A stretch of 64,000 bases of DNA, from positions 36,749,098 to 36,813,097 of the forward strand of contig CM069449.1 of the NCBI GenBank assembly GCA_035610835.1, read 5' to 3'. A model generated the notes under the pieces. The model had not been told where the DNA came from, did not search any database, and saw only the letters and a program-made list of their open reading frames with translations. The translations under genes were made by a program, and so were the position numbers. This DNA is from Ophiura sarsii (taxonomy: Eukaryota; Echinodermata; Ophiuroidea; Amphilepidida; Ophiuridae). Positions 1 to 11,502 of the stretch are shown piece by piece (position 1 is the stretch's first letter; every line of letters starts with the position of its first letter).

Positions 1-3000
1 TAAAAAAAAACTTTAAAAAATATCAGGGACCTCATAAGTGAGTTTGAAGTAAGGCCTCGGGGACCTCATAAGTGAGTTGGGATTAAAGCCTAAGGGACCT
101 CATAAGTGAGTTGGGAGTAAGGTCTCCGGGAGCTCATAAGTGAGTTGGGATTAAGGGCTCAGATAATATTTAAGCACGCTTTTGCAATGACAATATCGGT
201 TCCTCATAAGTGAGATGGGAGTTAGGTATCAGGAACCTCATAAGTGAGTTGGGATTAAGGCCTCAGGGACCTCATAAGTGAGTTGGGATTAAGGCCTCAG
301 GGACCTCATAAGTGGGTTGGGAGTAAGGTTATTATTTTATTTTAATATTTAGAAAAAATAAAAAAAATATTAGGGACCTCATAAGTGAGTTGGGAGTAAG
401 GCCTCCGGGACCTCATAAGTGAGTTGGGATTCAGGCCTCAAATAATATTTAAGCACCGTTTTTACGATGATAATATCGGTTCCTCATAAGTGAGATAGGA
501 GTTAGGTATCAGGGACCTCATAAGTGAGTTGGGATAAGGCCTCAGGGACCTCATAAGTGAGTTGGGATTAAGGCCTCAGGGACCTCATAAGTGAGTTGGG
601 ATTAAGGCCTCAAATAATATTTAAGCACGCTCTAACAATGACGATATCGGTTCTTCATAAGTGAGATGGGAGTAAGGTTATTATTTTATTTAAATATTAA
701 AAAAAAAAAATTATCAATTAAAACAACTTTTTTTTCATCAGGGACCTCATGAGTGAGTTGGGAGTAAGGCCTGAGGGACCTCATAAGTGAGTTGGGATAT
801 AGGCCTCAAATAATATTAAATCACCGTTTTTACGATGATAATATCGGTTCCTCATAAGTGAGATAGGAGTTAGGTATAAGGGACCTCATACGTGAGATGG
901 GAGTTAGGTATCAGGGACCTCATAAGTGAGTTGGGATTAAGGCCTCAGGGACCTCATAAGTGAGTTGGGAGTAAGGTTATTATTTTATTTTAATATTTTA
1001 AAAAAAATAAAAATATATTAGGGACCTCATGAGTGAGTTGGGAGTAAGGCCTCCGGGACCTCATAAGTGAGTTGGGATTAAGGCCTCAAATAATATTTAA
1101 GCACGCTTTTGCAATGACAATATCGGTTCCTCATAAGTGAGATGGGAGTTAGGTATCAGGGACCTCATAAGTGAGTTGGGATTAAGGCCTCAGGGACCTC
1201 ATAAGTGAGTTGGGAGTAAGGTTATTATTTAATTTTAATATTTAAAAAAATAAATAATAAAAAAAAAATTATCAGGGACCTCATAAGTGAGTTGGGATTA
1301 AGGCCTCAAATAATATTTAAGCACGCTTTTGCAATGACAATATTGGTTCCTCATAAGTGAGATGGGAGTTAGGTATCAGGGACCTCATAAGTGATTTGGG
1401 ATTAGGGCCTCCGGGACCTCGTAAGTGAGTTGGGAGTAAGGTTATTATTTTATTTTAATATTTAAAAAATAATACAAAAAACTATCAGGGACCTCATAAG
1501 TGAGTTGGGATTAAGGCCTCAGGGACCTCATAAGTGAGTTGGGAGTAAGGTCTCCGGGACCTCATAAGTGAGTTGGGATTAAGGCCTCAAATAATATTTA
1601 AGCACGCTTTTGCAATGAAAATATCGATTCCTCATAAGTGATATGGGAGTTAGGTATCAGGGACCTCATAAGTGAGTTGGGATTAGGGCCTCAGGGACCT
1701 CATAAGTGAGTTGGGAGTAAGGTTATTATTTTATTTTAATATTTAAAAAAATAAATAATAAAAAAAAATATTATCAGGGACCTCATAAGTGAGTTGGGAT
1801 TAAGGCCTCAAATAATATTTAAGCACGCTTTTGCAATGACAATATCGGTTCCTCATAAGTGAGATGGGAGTTAGGTATCAGGGACCTCATAATGGAGTTG
1901 GGATTAAGGCCTCCGGGACCTCGTAAGTGACGTGGGAGTAAGGTTATTATTTTATTTTAATATTTAAAAAAATAAATAATTAAAAAAAATATTATCAGGG
2001 ACCTCATAAGTGAGTTGGGATTAAGGCCTCAAATAATATTTAAGCACGCTTTTGCAATGACAATATCGGTTCCTCATAAGTGAGATGTGAGTTAGGTATC
2101 AGGGACCTCATAAGTGAGTTGGGATTAAGGCCACCGGGACCTCGTAAGTGACGTGGGAGTAAGGTTATTATTTTATTTTAATATTTAAAAAAAACTTTAA
2201 AAAATATCAGGGACCTCATAAGTGAGTTTGAAGTAAGACCTCAGGGACCTCATAAGTGAGTTGGGATTAAGGCCTCAAGGACCTCATAAGTGAGTTGGGA
2301 TTAAGGCATCAGGGACCTCATAAGTGAGTTGGGAGTAAGGTTATTATTTTATTTTAATATTAATATTAAAAAAATAAAAAATAAAAATATATTAGGGACC
2401 TCATAAGTGAGTTGGGAGTAAGGCCTCCGGGACCTCATAAGTGAGTTGGGATTAAGGCCTCAAATAATATTAAAGCACCGTTTTTACGATGATAATATCG
2501 GTTCCTCATAAGTGAGATAGGAGTTAGGTATCAGGGACCTCATAAGTGAGTTGGGATTAAGGCCTCAGGGACCTCATAAGTGAGTTGAGATTAAGGCCTC
2601 AAATAATATTTAAGCACGCTCTAACAATGACGATATCGGTTCTTCATAAGTGAGATGGGAGTTAGGTTATTATTTTATTTAAATATTTAAAAAAAAAAAA
2701 TATCAATTAAAACAACTTTTTTTTTCATCAGGGACCTCATGAGTGAGTTGGGAGTAAGGCCTGAGGGACCTCATAAGTGAGTTGGGATATAGGCCTCAAA
2801 TAATATTTAATCACCGTTTTTACGATGATAATATCGGTTCCACATAAGTGAGATAGGAGTTAGGTATAAGGGACCTCATACGTGAGATGGGAATTAGGTA
2901 TCAGGGACCTCATAAGTGAGTTGGGATTAAGGCCTCAGGGACCTCATAAGTGGGTTGGGAGTAAGGTTATTATTTTATTTTAATATTAAAAAAAAACTTT

Positions 3001-3855
3001 AAAAAATATCAGGGACCTCATAAGTGAGTTTGAAGTAAGGCCTCGGGGACCTCATAAGTGAGTTGGGATTAAGGCCTAAGGGACCTCATAAGTGAGTTGG
3101 GAGTAAGGTCTCCGGGAGCTCATAAGTGAGTTGGGATTAAGGGCTCAGATAATATTTAAGCACGCTTTTGCAATGACAATATCGGTTCCTCATAAGTGAG
3201 ATGGGAGTTAGGTATCAGGAACCTCATAAGTGAGTTGGGATTAAGGCCTCAGGGACCTCATAAGTGAGTTGGGATTAAGGCCTCAGGGACCTCATAAGTG
3301 GGTTGGAAGTAAGGTTATTATTTTATTTTAATATTTAAAAAAAATAAAAAAAATATTAGGGACCTCATAAGTGAGTTGGGAGTAAGGCCTCCGGGACCTC
3401 ATAAGTGAGTTGGGATTCAGGCCTCAAATAATATTTAAGCACCGTTTTTACGATGATAATATCGGTTCCTCATAAGTGAGATAGGAGTAAGGTATCAGGG
3501 ACCTCATAAGTGAGTTGGGATTAAGGCCTCAGGGACCTCATAAGTGAGTTGGGATTAAGGCCTCAGGGACCTCATAAGTGAGTTGGGATTAAGGCCTCAA
3601 ATAATATTTAAGCACGCTCTAACAATGACGATATCGGTTCTTCATAAGTGAGATGGGAGTTAGGTTATTATTTTATTTAAATATTAAAAAAAAAAAATTA
3701 TCAATTAAAACAACTTTTTTTTCCTCAGGGACCTCATGAGTGAGTTGGGAGTAAGGCCTGAGTGACCTCATAAGTGAGTTGGGATATAGGCCTCAAATAA
3801 TATTTAATCACCGTTTTTACGATGATAATATCGGTTCCTCATAAGTGAGATAGGA
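1..3855. repeat. CTCATAAGTGAG satellite array
   Basis: Tandem array built from a ~34-bp unit containing ACCTCATAAGTGAGTTGGG followed by attaaggcctcaggg. Variant monomers (TCCTCATAAGTGAGATGGG with gttaggtatc) and AT-rich spacers (gtaaggttattattttatttt and A-runs) are interleaved in a fixed order. A larger period is visible: positions 1-869 recur at 2987-3855, offset 2986, with very few differences. The core CTCATAAGTGAG is itself nearly palindromic. The array continues off the left edge and ends abruptly at about 3855 against unrelated sequence. No coding frame of interest is seen. Confidence 0.95.
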
Positions 3856-3856
3856 A

Positions 3857-6381
3857 TTTTTCGGGATGTTTAGGGGTCCCCCGGCAATTTTTTGTCATTA
3901 ATAGTGACATATTATATATGAAAGGAAAGTGTAAAGCCTACAGATTAATTTGAACTCGTCAAAAATGAAAACAAATGACTTCCGCTAAGAAAGTAGACCC
4001 TCCGAAGGTGAAAAGGCCGGATTGCGTTTGGAAGCTTAAAAACGGGTCTAAAAAAGATGGGTTTCACTTTGATCGCCTTTATCGTGAAAACTAGTCGAAA
4101 AACTATGTGTACATTGAGACATATGTTAAATTTTACCGAATTTCGAATCGATTAGTTATCACAAAAAATTCGAAACGGTGCCGAAAAGGCCTCAAATCGA
4201 GCTTCCGATTCCCATCCTTAACCATTGGTTTCAATGGGGCGTTGCTTTGGTGGTGTGCGCCCTTATAAGAGGCATTCCTAGATTCGGCTTGACATTCAAA
4301 ATCAGTTCCCCAAGAGACCATTTTTAAATAAATCTGACTTTTTTTGAGTCAAAATCAGTGTTTATACCCTACTTTACATCTCTATATGGTTGTAAGCAAA
4401 ATATTACTACAAATATTTCAATATTGATGTTGAAAGTTGGGAAAAGTGAGCAAAAATGGTCAGAATCGAGGTTATGAATGATTTTGGGCAACTTTGAACG
4501 AATTTCAAAAAGTTTCATCTGTCCGTTTAACTCAAAAAACCCGGGGTTTGAAGAAGGGGGGGGGGGTAATTTGACTTTAATGTTACCAATAACAACATGA
4601 TATTAGTTTCTAAGAAAAAAATCTACTCTTTTCTAGATTAAATGAATGAAAAAAAGACCCACAAGGTGCGTATATGCCGTAAGATTTCTCATCGGATCAT
4701 GAAAATAAACTTATGGGTAAAATTCGTCGATTTTTCGTGTTTTAGGTTCATCGTGTTCAATTTCAAACACGTATATCTCATGATCTAAGTATCGTTGAGA
4801 GATGAAATTTGCAACATTCTACTTGAAATAAAGTATATTTTTCAGAAAAGTCATAAAAAGCAGGATTTTGGGCAACTTTGAACGAATTTCAAAAAGTTTC
4901 ATCTGTCCGTTTAACTCCAAAAACCCGGGGTTTGAAGAAGGGGGGGGGGGGGGGGGGGGTAATTTGACTTTAATGTTACCAATAACAACATGATATTAGT
5001 TTCTAAGAAAAAAATCTACTCTTTTCTAGATTAAATGAATGAAAAAAAGACCCACAAGGTGCGTATATGCCGTAAGATTTCTCATCGGATCATGAAAATA
5101 AACTTATGGGTAAAATTCGTCGATTTTTCGTGTTTTAGGTTCATCGTGTTCAATTTCAAACACGTATATCTCATGATCTAAGTATCGTTGAGAGATGAAA
5201 TTTGCAACATTCTACTTGAAATAAAGTATATTTTTCAGAAAAGTCATAAAAAGCAGAGTTATAAGAAATCAGGGCTCTTATAAGAGGCATTCCTAGATTC
5301 GGCTTGACATTCAAAATCAGTTCCCCAAGAGACCATTTTTAAATAAATCTGACTTTTTTTGAGTCAAAATCAGTGTTTATACCCTACTTTACATCTCTAT
5401 ATGGTTGTAAGCAAAATATTACTACAAATATTTCAATATTGATGTTGAAAGTTGGGAAAAGTGAGCAAAAATGGTCAGAATCGAGGTTATGAATGATTTT
5501 GGGCAACTTTGAACGAATTTCAAAAAGTTTCATCTGTCCGTTTAACTCAAAAAACCCGGGGTTTGAAGAAGGGGGGGGGGGGTAATTTGACTTTAATGTT
5601 ACCAATAACAACATGATATTAGTTTCTAAGAAAAAAATCTACTCTTTTCTAGATTAAATGAATGAAAAAAAGACCCACAAGGTGCGTATATGCCGTAAGA
5701 TTTCTCATCGGATCATGAAAATAAACTTATGGGTAAAATTCGTCGATTTTTCGTGTTTTAGGTTCATCGTGTTCAATTTCAAACACGTATATCTCATGAT
5801 CTAAGTATCGTTGAGAGATGAAATTTGCAACATTCTACTTGAAATAAAGTATATTTTTCAGAAAAGTCATAAAAAGCAGAGTTATAAGAAATCAGGGCTC
5901 TTATAAGGGCGCACTACACTAAATCACTCCACGTTTGGTGTAATGTGACCTAGATCCGGTAAAGGTCAAGTTATTTTTCGGGATGTTTAGGGGTCCCCCG
6001 GCAATTTTTTGTCATTAATAGTGACATATTATATATGAAAGGAAAGTGTAAAGCCTACAGATTAATTTGAACTCGTCAAAAATGAAAACAAATGACTTCC
6101 GCTAAGAAAGTAGACCCTCCGAAGGTGAAAAGGCCGGATTGCGTTTGGAAGCTTAAAAACGGGTCTAAAAAAGATGGGTTTCACTTTGATCGCCTTTATC
6201 GTGAAAACTAGTCGGAAAACTATGTGTACATTGAGACATATGTTAAATTTTACCGAATTTCGAATCGATTAGTTATCACAAAAAATTCGAAACGGTGCCG
6301 AAAAGGCCTCAAATCGAGCTTCCGATTCCCATCCTTAACCATTGGTTTCAATGGGGCGTTGCTTTGGTGGTGTGCGCCCTT
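3857..6381. repeat. Nested segmental duplication (A-B-C-C-B-C-A)
   Basis: Block A (3857-4262) recurs at 5974-6379, offset 2117, with one clear difference seen. Block B plus C (4263-4863) recurs at 5278-5878, offset 1015. Block C alone (4480-4863) is also tandemly repeated at 4864-5252, offset 384. Copies are almost identical except for a G homopolymer of 11, 20 and 12 nt in the three C blocks. The open frames here are short and unrecognised. Block A ends in the inverted-repeat terminus GGTGGTGTGCGCCC, so the region looks like a transposable element duplicated into itself. Confidence 0.9.
5907..6379. mobile_element. TIR element, GGGCGCAC-ended MITE
   Basis: The left end gggcgcactacactaaatca and the right end ggtggtgtgcgccc are inverted relatives. 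The right end is followed by TTAA. Ten bases later a second, opposite-facing end begins (TTAAGGCCGCACACCACTAA at 6391), so two members abut head to head. Related ends occur at 24005-24225 and 50837-51794. The TTAA flank suggests a piggyBac-type target, but this is inferred from few copies. Confidence 0.6.
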
Positions 6382-6410
6382 AACGAATCCTTAAGGCCGC
6401 ACACCACTAA

Positions 6411-7300
6411 ATCATCCTCCCATTGAAATACACGTAAATAACACCTTTTCTGTTTCGCGATTTTAAACCCCGCGTGACAATATTTTGAAAGTTTTGTTGC
6501 AAGGAATCTGTTAAATTAAGATGACATTTTATTTTAATCATTGATTTTTGATGCCGATAGAGGTCACTTTTTGAGATACGAGCCAGTGAACAGCGCCACC
6601 CCTTTTTGGACAAAATCAGACAAAAAGTATTTGCATTTCAATAATAACATTTTTCGATTGAATTAATAATGCTGGAACATTGATTGTTCACGTTGGATAG
6701 TAGAAACTCAAGTTTGTCATATTAGCAGCATCCACGGGATCGACGAATGTTTCATTCTCGCCGTGTTGTTTATAGGGACTTTCCACCAACCAAACTTTAG
6801 ATATTTGCATTAAAGATGGTCATCATCATCAAAAAGAACTCAATTATTATGCATTTTGGCCACTTATTGGATACTATAGAATACCCCCCCCCCCCTTAAA
6901 TGGTAGGTTTTTGAACCAAGGGTGCCTTGTAAGACTCAGATGTGTTTTAAATTTAAAATAGAGTAGTAATTGCATCAGATAACAGAGCAATTGACAAATT
7001 TGTAAGTTATTATCCCTTTCCTCTCTGGAAACGAGCTATCATTTTTGTAGGTCTATGAAAAATACAGAATTTGTCAAAATTGTTAGGGGTGGCGGTAAGG
7101 AAGTGCCCGTTTTTGTCAAGGTTAAAAAAACATCCCCGTACCACCATTCCTTCACCCCGCTATATAATATAATCAGTCAACGGACCAACCATTTAAACAA
7201 ACACACAACCAAAAAAACAAAACATGGCTCTGCACTCGATCATTATAAAGAGTTTGAAAAAGATTCAAAGTCTCACAGCAATTTAAGGCAAGCAAAAAAA
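6411..7300. other. No gene recognised
   Basis: Unassigned AT-rich sequence. It begins with the inner part of the second GGCCGCACACCAC-type element, whose far end I could not locate, and contains a short C run near 6886. Only short chance open frames are present. Confidence 0.5.
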
Positions 7301-7373
7301 GCACAGATGGTTCAGTGGTAGAATTCTCGCCTGCCACGCGGGAGGCCCGGGTTCGATTCCCGGCCTCCGTGCA
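7301..7373 (+). tRNA. tRNA-Gly(GCC)-like gene
   Basis: The sequence has the animal tRNA-Gly body: A box TGGTTCAGTGGT, anticodon arm with loop CTGCCAC (anticodon GCC), and B box GGTTCGATTCC. A five-T pol III terminator follows at 7377-7381. D, anticodon and T arms match the standard glycine tRNA. The acceptor end is odd: GCACAGA faces TCCGTGC with one A-C mismatch, and two extra C bases sit between the T stem and the acceptor 3' strand, giving 73 nt instead of the usual 71. This may be a diverged functional gene, a pseudogene, or the head of a tRNA-derived SINE. Decoding glycine is inferred from the intact anticodon arm. Confidence 0.75.
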
Positions 7374-7376
7374 TAC

Positions 7377-7381
7377 TTTTT
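7377..7381 (+). terminator. RNA polymerase III T-run terminator
   Basis: A run of five T starts four bases after the tRNA-Gly-like gene, the usual position for pol III termination. Confidence 0.6.
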
Positions 7382-7744
7382 GGATATTCTAAAAGAAGTG
7401 GCTCTACACGATGTATGCAAGGCCGAGGTGCAAGGATGGTGTGTGTGAACAAAATATTAGAGTAAAAATGCGACTCGGCCTGTAGATATTGTTTGTAATA
7501 ATCTTTGGGGAGTAGACTAGTCAAAATTGCCATTTATTTGACGATACCCGGACACTGCGTCTATACGCTGGTTTTTTGTTTTAAAATACTAATGAAGTAT
7601 TCAATAACCACCAAAAAAAATGCACAAAAATGTACTATTGGGGAACTCTTTTTATAAGAGGTTAAAGTTGGAACCGTGAGGGGGAAATCCAAAAAATACT
7701 ATCTTTGCAAGTTTCAGTCAGACCTCTTTTCTGCTGGGACACTC

Positions 7745-9325
7745 AATAGTTCATCAGCCATCCACTTCAATATCAATATGCTATCTTCATTAAATAACAT
7801 TTCACGTGTATTCGACAGAATAGTGTCCATTTAATATCAGAACACTATCTTCATGAGACAGCATCCAAGGTGTATATAGTTCCAATTTACCCAAAAAATG
7901 GCCTTATATCTTTTGGGCTTGCGAATCAAATTGAAGTTTAAATATCTTAGCTTATCGATCGTCTGGTTTGCTCGAATTAGGCTTTTTCATGTAGACACAT
8001 AATTACTCTGTCACAAAAAAGGACATTTTGGGTACGGTGACCTGCATTATTTTCCGCGACAGGTCGTTGAAGAACTCTCTTTGTGCCCCATATATTAGTA
8101 TGCTATCTTCATGAGATAACATTTTACGTGATTGCATCCTACGTGTTTATTCGACAAAATAGTGTCACTTCAATATCAGTTTGCTATCTTCATGAGATAA
8201 CACCTAACGGGATTAGCATCCCACGTGTGTATTCGACAAAATAGTGTCACTTCAATATCAGTATGCTATCTTCATGAGATAACATTTAACGTGATAGCAT
8301 CCTACGTGTATATTCGATAAAAATAGTGCCACTTCAATATCAGTTTGCTATCTTCATGAGATAACACTTAACGGGATTAGCATCCCACGTGTATATTCGA
8401 CAGAATAGTGTCACTTCAATATCAGTTTGCTATCTTCATGAGATAACACCTAACGGGCATCCCACGTGTATATTCGACAAAATAGTGTCACTTTAATAGC
8501 AGTTTGCTATCTTCATGAGATAACATTCCACGTGTATATTCGACAGAATAGTGTCCATTTAATATCAATACACTATCTTTATGAGACAGCATCCAAGGTG
8601 TATATGGTTCCAATTTACCCCCAAAATGGCCTAATATCTTTTGGGCTTGCGAATCAAATTGAAGTTTAAATATCTTAGCCTATCGAGCGTCTGGTGATCT
8701 CAAATTAGGCTCTTTCATGCAGACACTGAATTCCTATGTCACAAAAAAGGACATTTTGGGTAAGATGACCTGCATTATTTTCCGCGACAGGTCGTTAAAG
8801 AATAACTAACCCGCCATTTTGCTGTTTGCTTTCTATTTGTGTCCCACATATCAGTACGCTATTTTCAAGAGATAACATCCTATGTGTATATTCGACAGAA
8901 TAGTGTCACTTCAATGTCAGTATACTTTGTTCATGAGATAACATCTAACATGATAGCATTCCACGTGTATATTCAACAAAATAAAGTCACTTCATTATCA
9001 GTATGCTATTTTTATGAAATAAGATCTAACGTGATAGCATCCCACGTGTATATTCGACAAAATAGTGTCATTTCAATATATCAGTATGATATCTTCATGA
9101 AAAAACATCTAACGTGATAGCATCACACGTGTATCTTCGACAAAATAGTGTCACTTCAATATCAGTATGCTATCTTCATTAGAAAACATCTAACGTGATA
9201 GCATCCTACGTGTTTATTCAACAAAATAGTGTCACTTCAATATCAGTTTGCTATCTTCATGAGAAAACATCTAACGTGATAGCATCCCATGTGTATATTC
9301 GACAAAATAGTGTCACTATAATATC
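7745..9325. repeat. ~83-bp minisatellite with 728-bp higher-order copy
   Basis: Tandem units carry ACGTGTATATTCGACAAAAT, agtgtcacttcaatatcag, and a tgctatcttcatgagataaca segment. Some units include taacgtgatagcatcc. A longer non-tandem block beginning ccaaggtgtatat at 7865 recurs at 8593, offset 728, and carries gacctgcattattttccgcgacaggtc. Frames across the array stay open because of repetition, not coding. Confidence 0.9.
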
Positions 9326-9495
9326 CAGGGGCGGATCCAGGATTTCTGAAAAGGGGGGGGGGGGCGCCAAAGCGAGGCAATCAAGATGCTATTTCCCGCG
9401 AAACACATGGCTGCGCAGCAGCCATCGCGCCGCGCGAAGCGGCGCCAGGGGGATGTGCCCCCCTCAGATACCAGAGCTTTTTGAAAAATGAGGCT
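9326..9495 (+). mobile_element. CAGGGGCGGATCC-type element end (fragment)
   Basis: It starts caggggcggatccaggat, followed by a G run and GC-rich sequence (ccgcgcgaagcggcgcc). Such starts are typical of a hAT-like MITE family widespread in invertebrates. No matching right end was found, so this is a truncated copy. Similar G-rich pieces lie at 35815 and 59799. Confidence 0.5.
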
Positions 9496-9848
9496 GCAAA
9501 TGGCGCGATTTGGTGCACCCTTTTTGGGGATTTAAAACAAATTGAGATCGTTGAAGACCAGTGCTAAATCAATGAATTTGAAGCATGAAAAACTTATGCA
9601 AATTATAAATTGTTCTATTTCGATCACATAGGCCTACATGCAAATTCGAAACATCAGACGCGTATGCATGATTTTGTTTTGTTGTTGTTGCTATTTAGTT
9701 ATATAAATTTTGCTCTAAAAATTAGTGTCCACCATACCTGCCTGCGCAAAGCGCTTGCCCGGACACGTTTCGTTGAAGAAAAAATAAATAATTCACGCTT
9801 ATAAAGAACGCATTTCTTGCATATTTTTGAACATGTAGGCCTACTGCT

Positions 9849-10066
<218 letters not shown>

Positions 10067-10075
10067 TTAGCTAGA

Positions 10076-10442
10076 CTAGGCTTCCACACCCAGGACCTGT
10101 GAGGCATAGCGTCCCTGGGCAGTGCGAAGATGTATATTCTTGAGGTAGACTCTGGTAAACGTGACTCCGTTTTCCAGGACACCGTGTTTAGTATCTCAGT
10201 GATTGACAGCCCTCTTGCATGAGCCCAAGAGGCTGAAAAAGCCCTGACAGAATGAGCCCTTGGGTTACCCTCACCCACCAGTGCTTAGTAACCTTGATTA
10301 CTTCTATCAACCAGCCTGCCAGTGTGATCTTGGCTGCTGCTCGGAAAGGTTTTACATTAATAATGAATAACTGTTGGACCTGACCTCGGACAATTTTAGT
10401 ACGATCTAAGTACCACTTCAGCGCCCTGACAGGGCAACTCAA
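10076..10442 (-). pseudogene. DIRS-like tyrosine recombinase, C-terminal remnant
   Basis: SCPVRALKWYLDRT matches the middle of the DIRS recombinase. After a frameshift near 10268, AHSVRAFSASWA supplies the H-x-x-R box, followed by ITEILNTVSW. A further frameshift near 10170 moves the segment holding the nucleophilic tyrosine (TFTRVYLK) into another frame, which runs to the stop at 10076. The N-terminal half with the first catalytic Arg is missing. In an intact element this enzyme integrates circular cDNA without target-site duplication. The copy cannot encode an active enzyme. Confidence 0.8.
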
Positions 10443-11502
10443 TCTCTGAGCCCTGCCATAAGGCTAGAAGCCTGAGCCAGACCGACGCCGGGGCTGAAAC
10501 TCTCTCCATGAGTGAAGAAGCGCCGCTGCCAAACACAGGACCCTTTCCTGAGTTGGGAAACTCGACGTCGGACAAGATCCAACCTGGCCCGAGGAAAATC
10601 GGTTCCTGAGACGGAGTGAGACAAGACTTCGAGAGGTTGACAATAAACCCTAGGCTGGTCACCTCCTTGATCACCAGTGCGACCGATCGAGCCGTGGCCT
10701 CTAGAGACGAGCCCACGATGAGCCAATCGTCCAAGTACATGAACAGGTGAATGCCGATCCTTCGGAGGTATGCGCCCACCTCTCGAACGACCGAGTGAAC
10801 ACCCGAGGGGCCGTGGATAGACCGAAAGGAAGGCTGCTGAACTCGAAAGCCTGGCCGTCCACCATAAACCTCAACCATCGCCGATGACTTGGGTGGATGG
10901 AGACGTGAAGATAAGCATCTTTGAGATCTATGGAGGCTGCCCATTCTCCGAGAGATGGGGACATTCAGGGGCTTCAGATTCAGAATAGGCCGCCATTCGC
11001 CGTTTTTCTTCGTTGTAAGAAAAAACGTCGACCAAAACCCTTGAGTGAAAGGAGGGGAGATGGCTTGAATCGCCCCCTTCGTATTGAGTTTGTGGACTTC
11101 TTCCATCAAAACATTCCTCTTCACGACGTCTGACGGTAAGGGGGTCTCCCTTATTTTGCCGTATGACGGAGGGCTTGTGAACTCTAACTTGTATCCCTGA
11201 TACACTACTCTGGCGACCCAGTCGCCCGCCCCTATCAACTACCACTTCTCTCTGAAGTGGCAAAGGCGGCCACCCACTTCCCAGTCTCCCAGCTGGGAGA
11301 CTTTGAGAAGCGGTGGTGCCACACCGGGACCTGTGTGACACACTGTGGCCGAGGGGCTTTCAAAAGCCCTGACCACCGCGACCCCTACCGGAGCCGCGAG
11401 ATCTCTTGGAAGATCCTCGGGAAGAACCCCTGGCACCACGACCTCGGAAGGAAGGTGCTGCAGACTGAGGATGCCTACCCCTCGAACCCCGTGAGCGTCC
11501 AC
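10440..11502 (-). pseudogene. DIRS-like reverse transcriptase, broken
   Basis: After VGGRLCHFREKW there is an in-frame TAG at 11239-11241, then YQGYKLEF, a hallmark of the DIRS RT N-terminus. RT motifs follow: WRPILNLKPLN, ASIDLKDAYLHV (first catalytic Asp), SLPFGLSTAPRVFT, and the catalytic box YLDDWL. The DLKDAY to APRVFT part (10701-10964) is in a different frame from the flanking parts, so at least two compensating frameshifts exist. The thumb region continues to about MERVSAPASVW, then the similarity stops and joins directly to recombinase sequence near 10440. RNase H is absent. Function in an intact element: first-strand cDNA synthesis. Confidence 0.85.

Noticed and set aside
1..3855. 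CRISPR-like regular spacing
   Set aside because: Units are directly tandem with related spacers, in a eukaryotic context, with no cas genes; it is a satellite.
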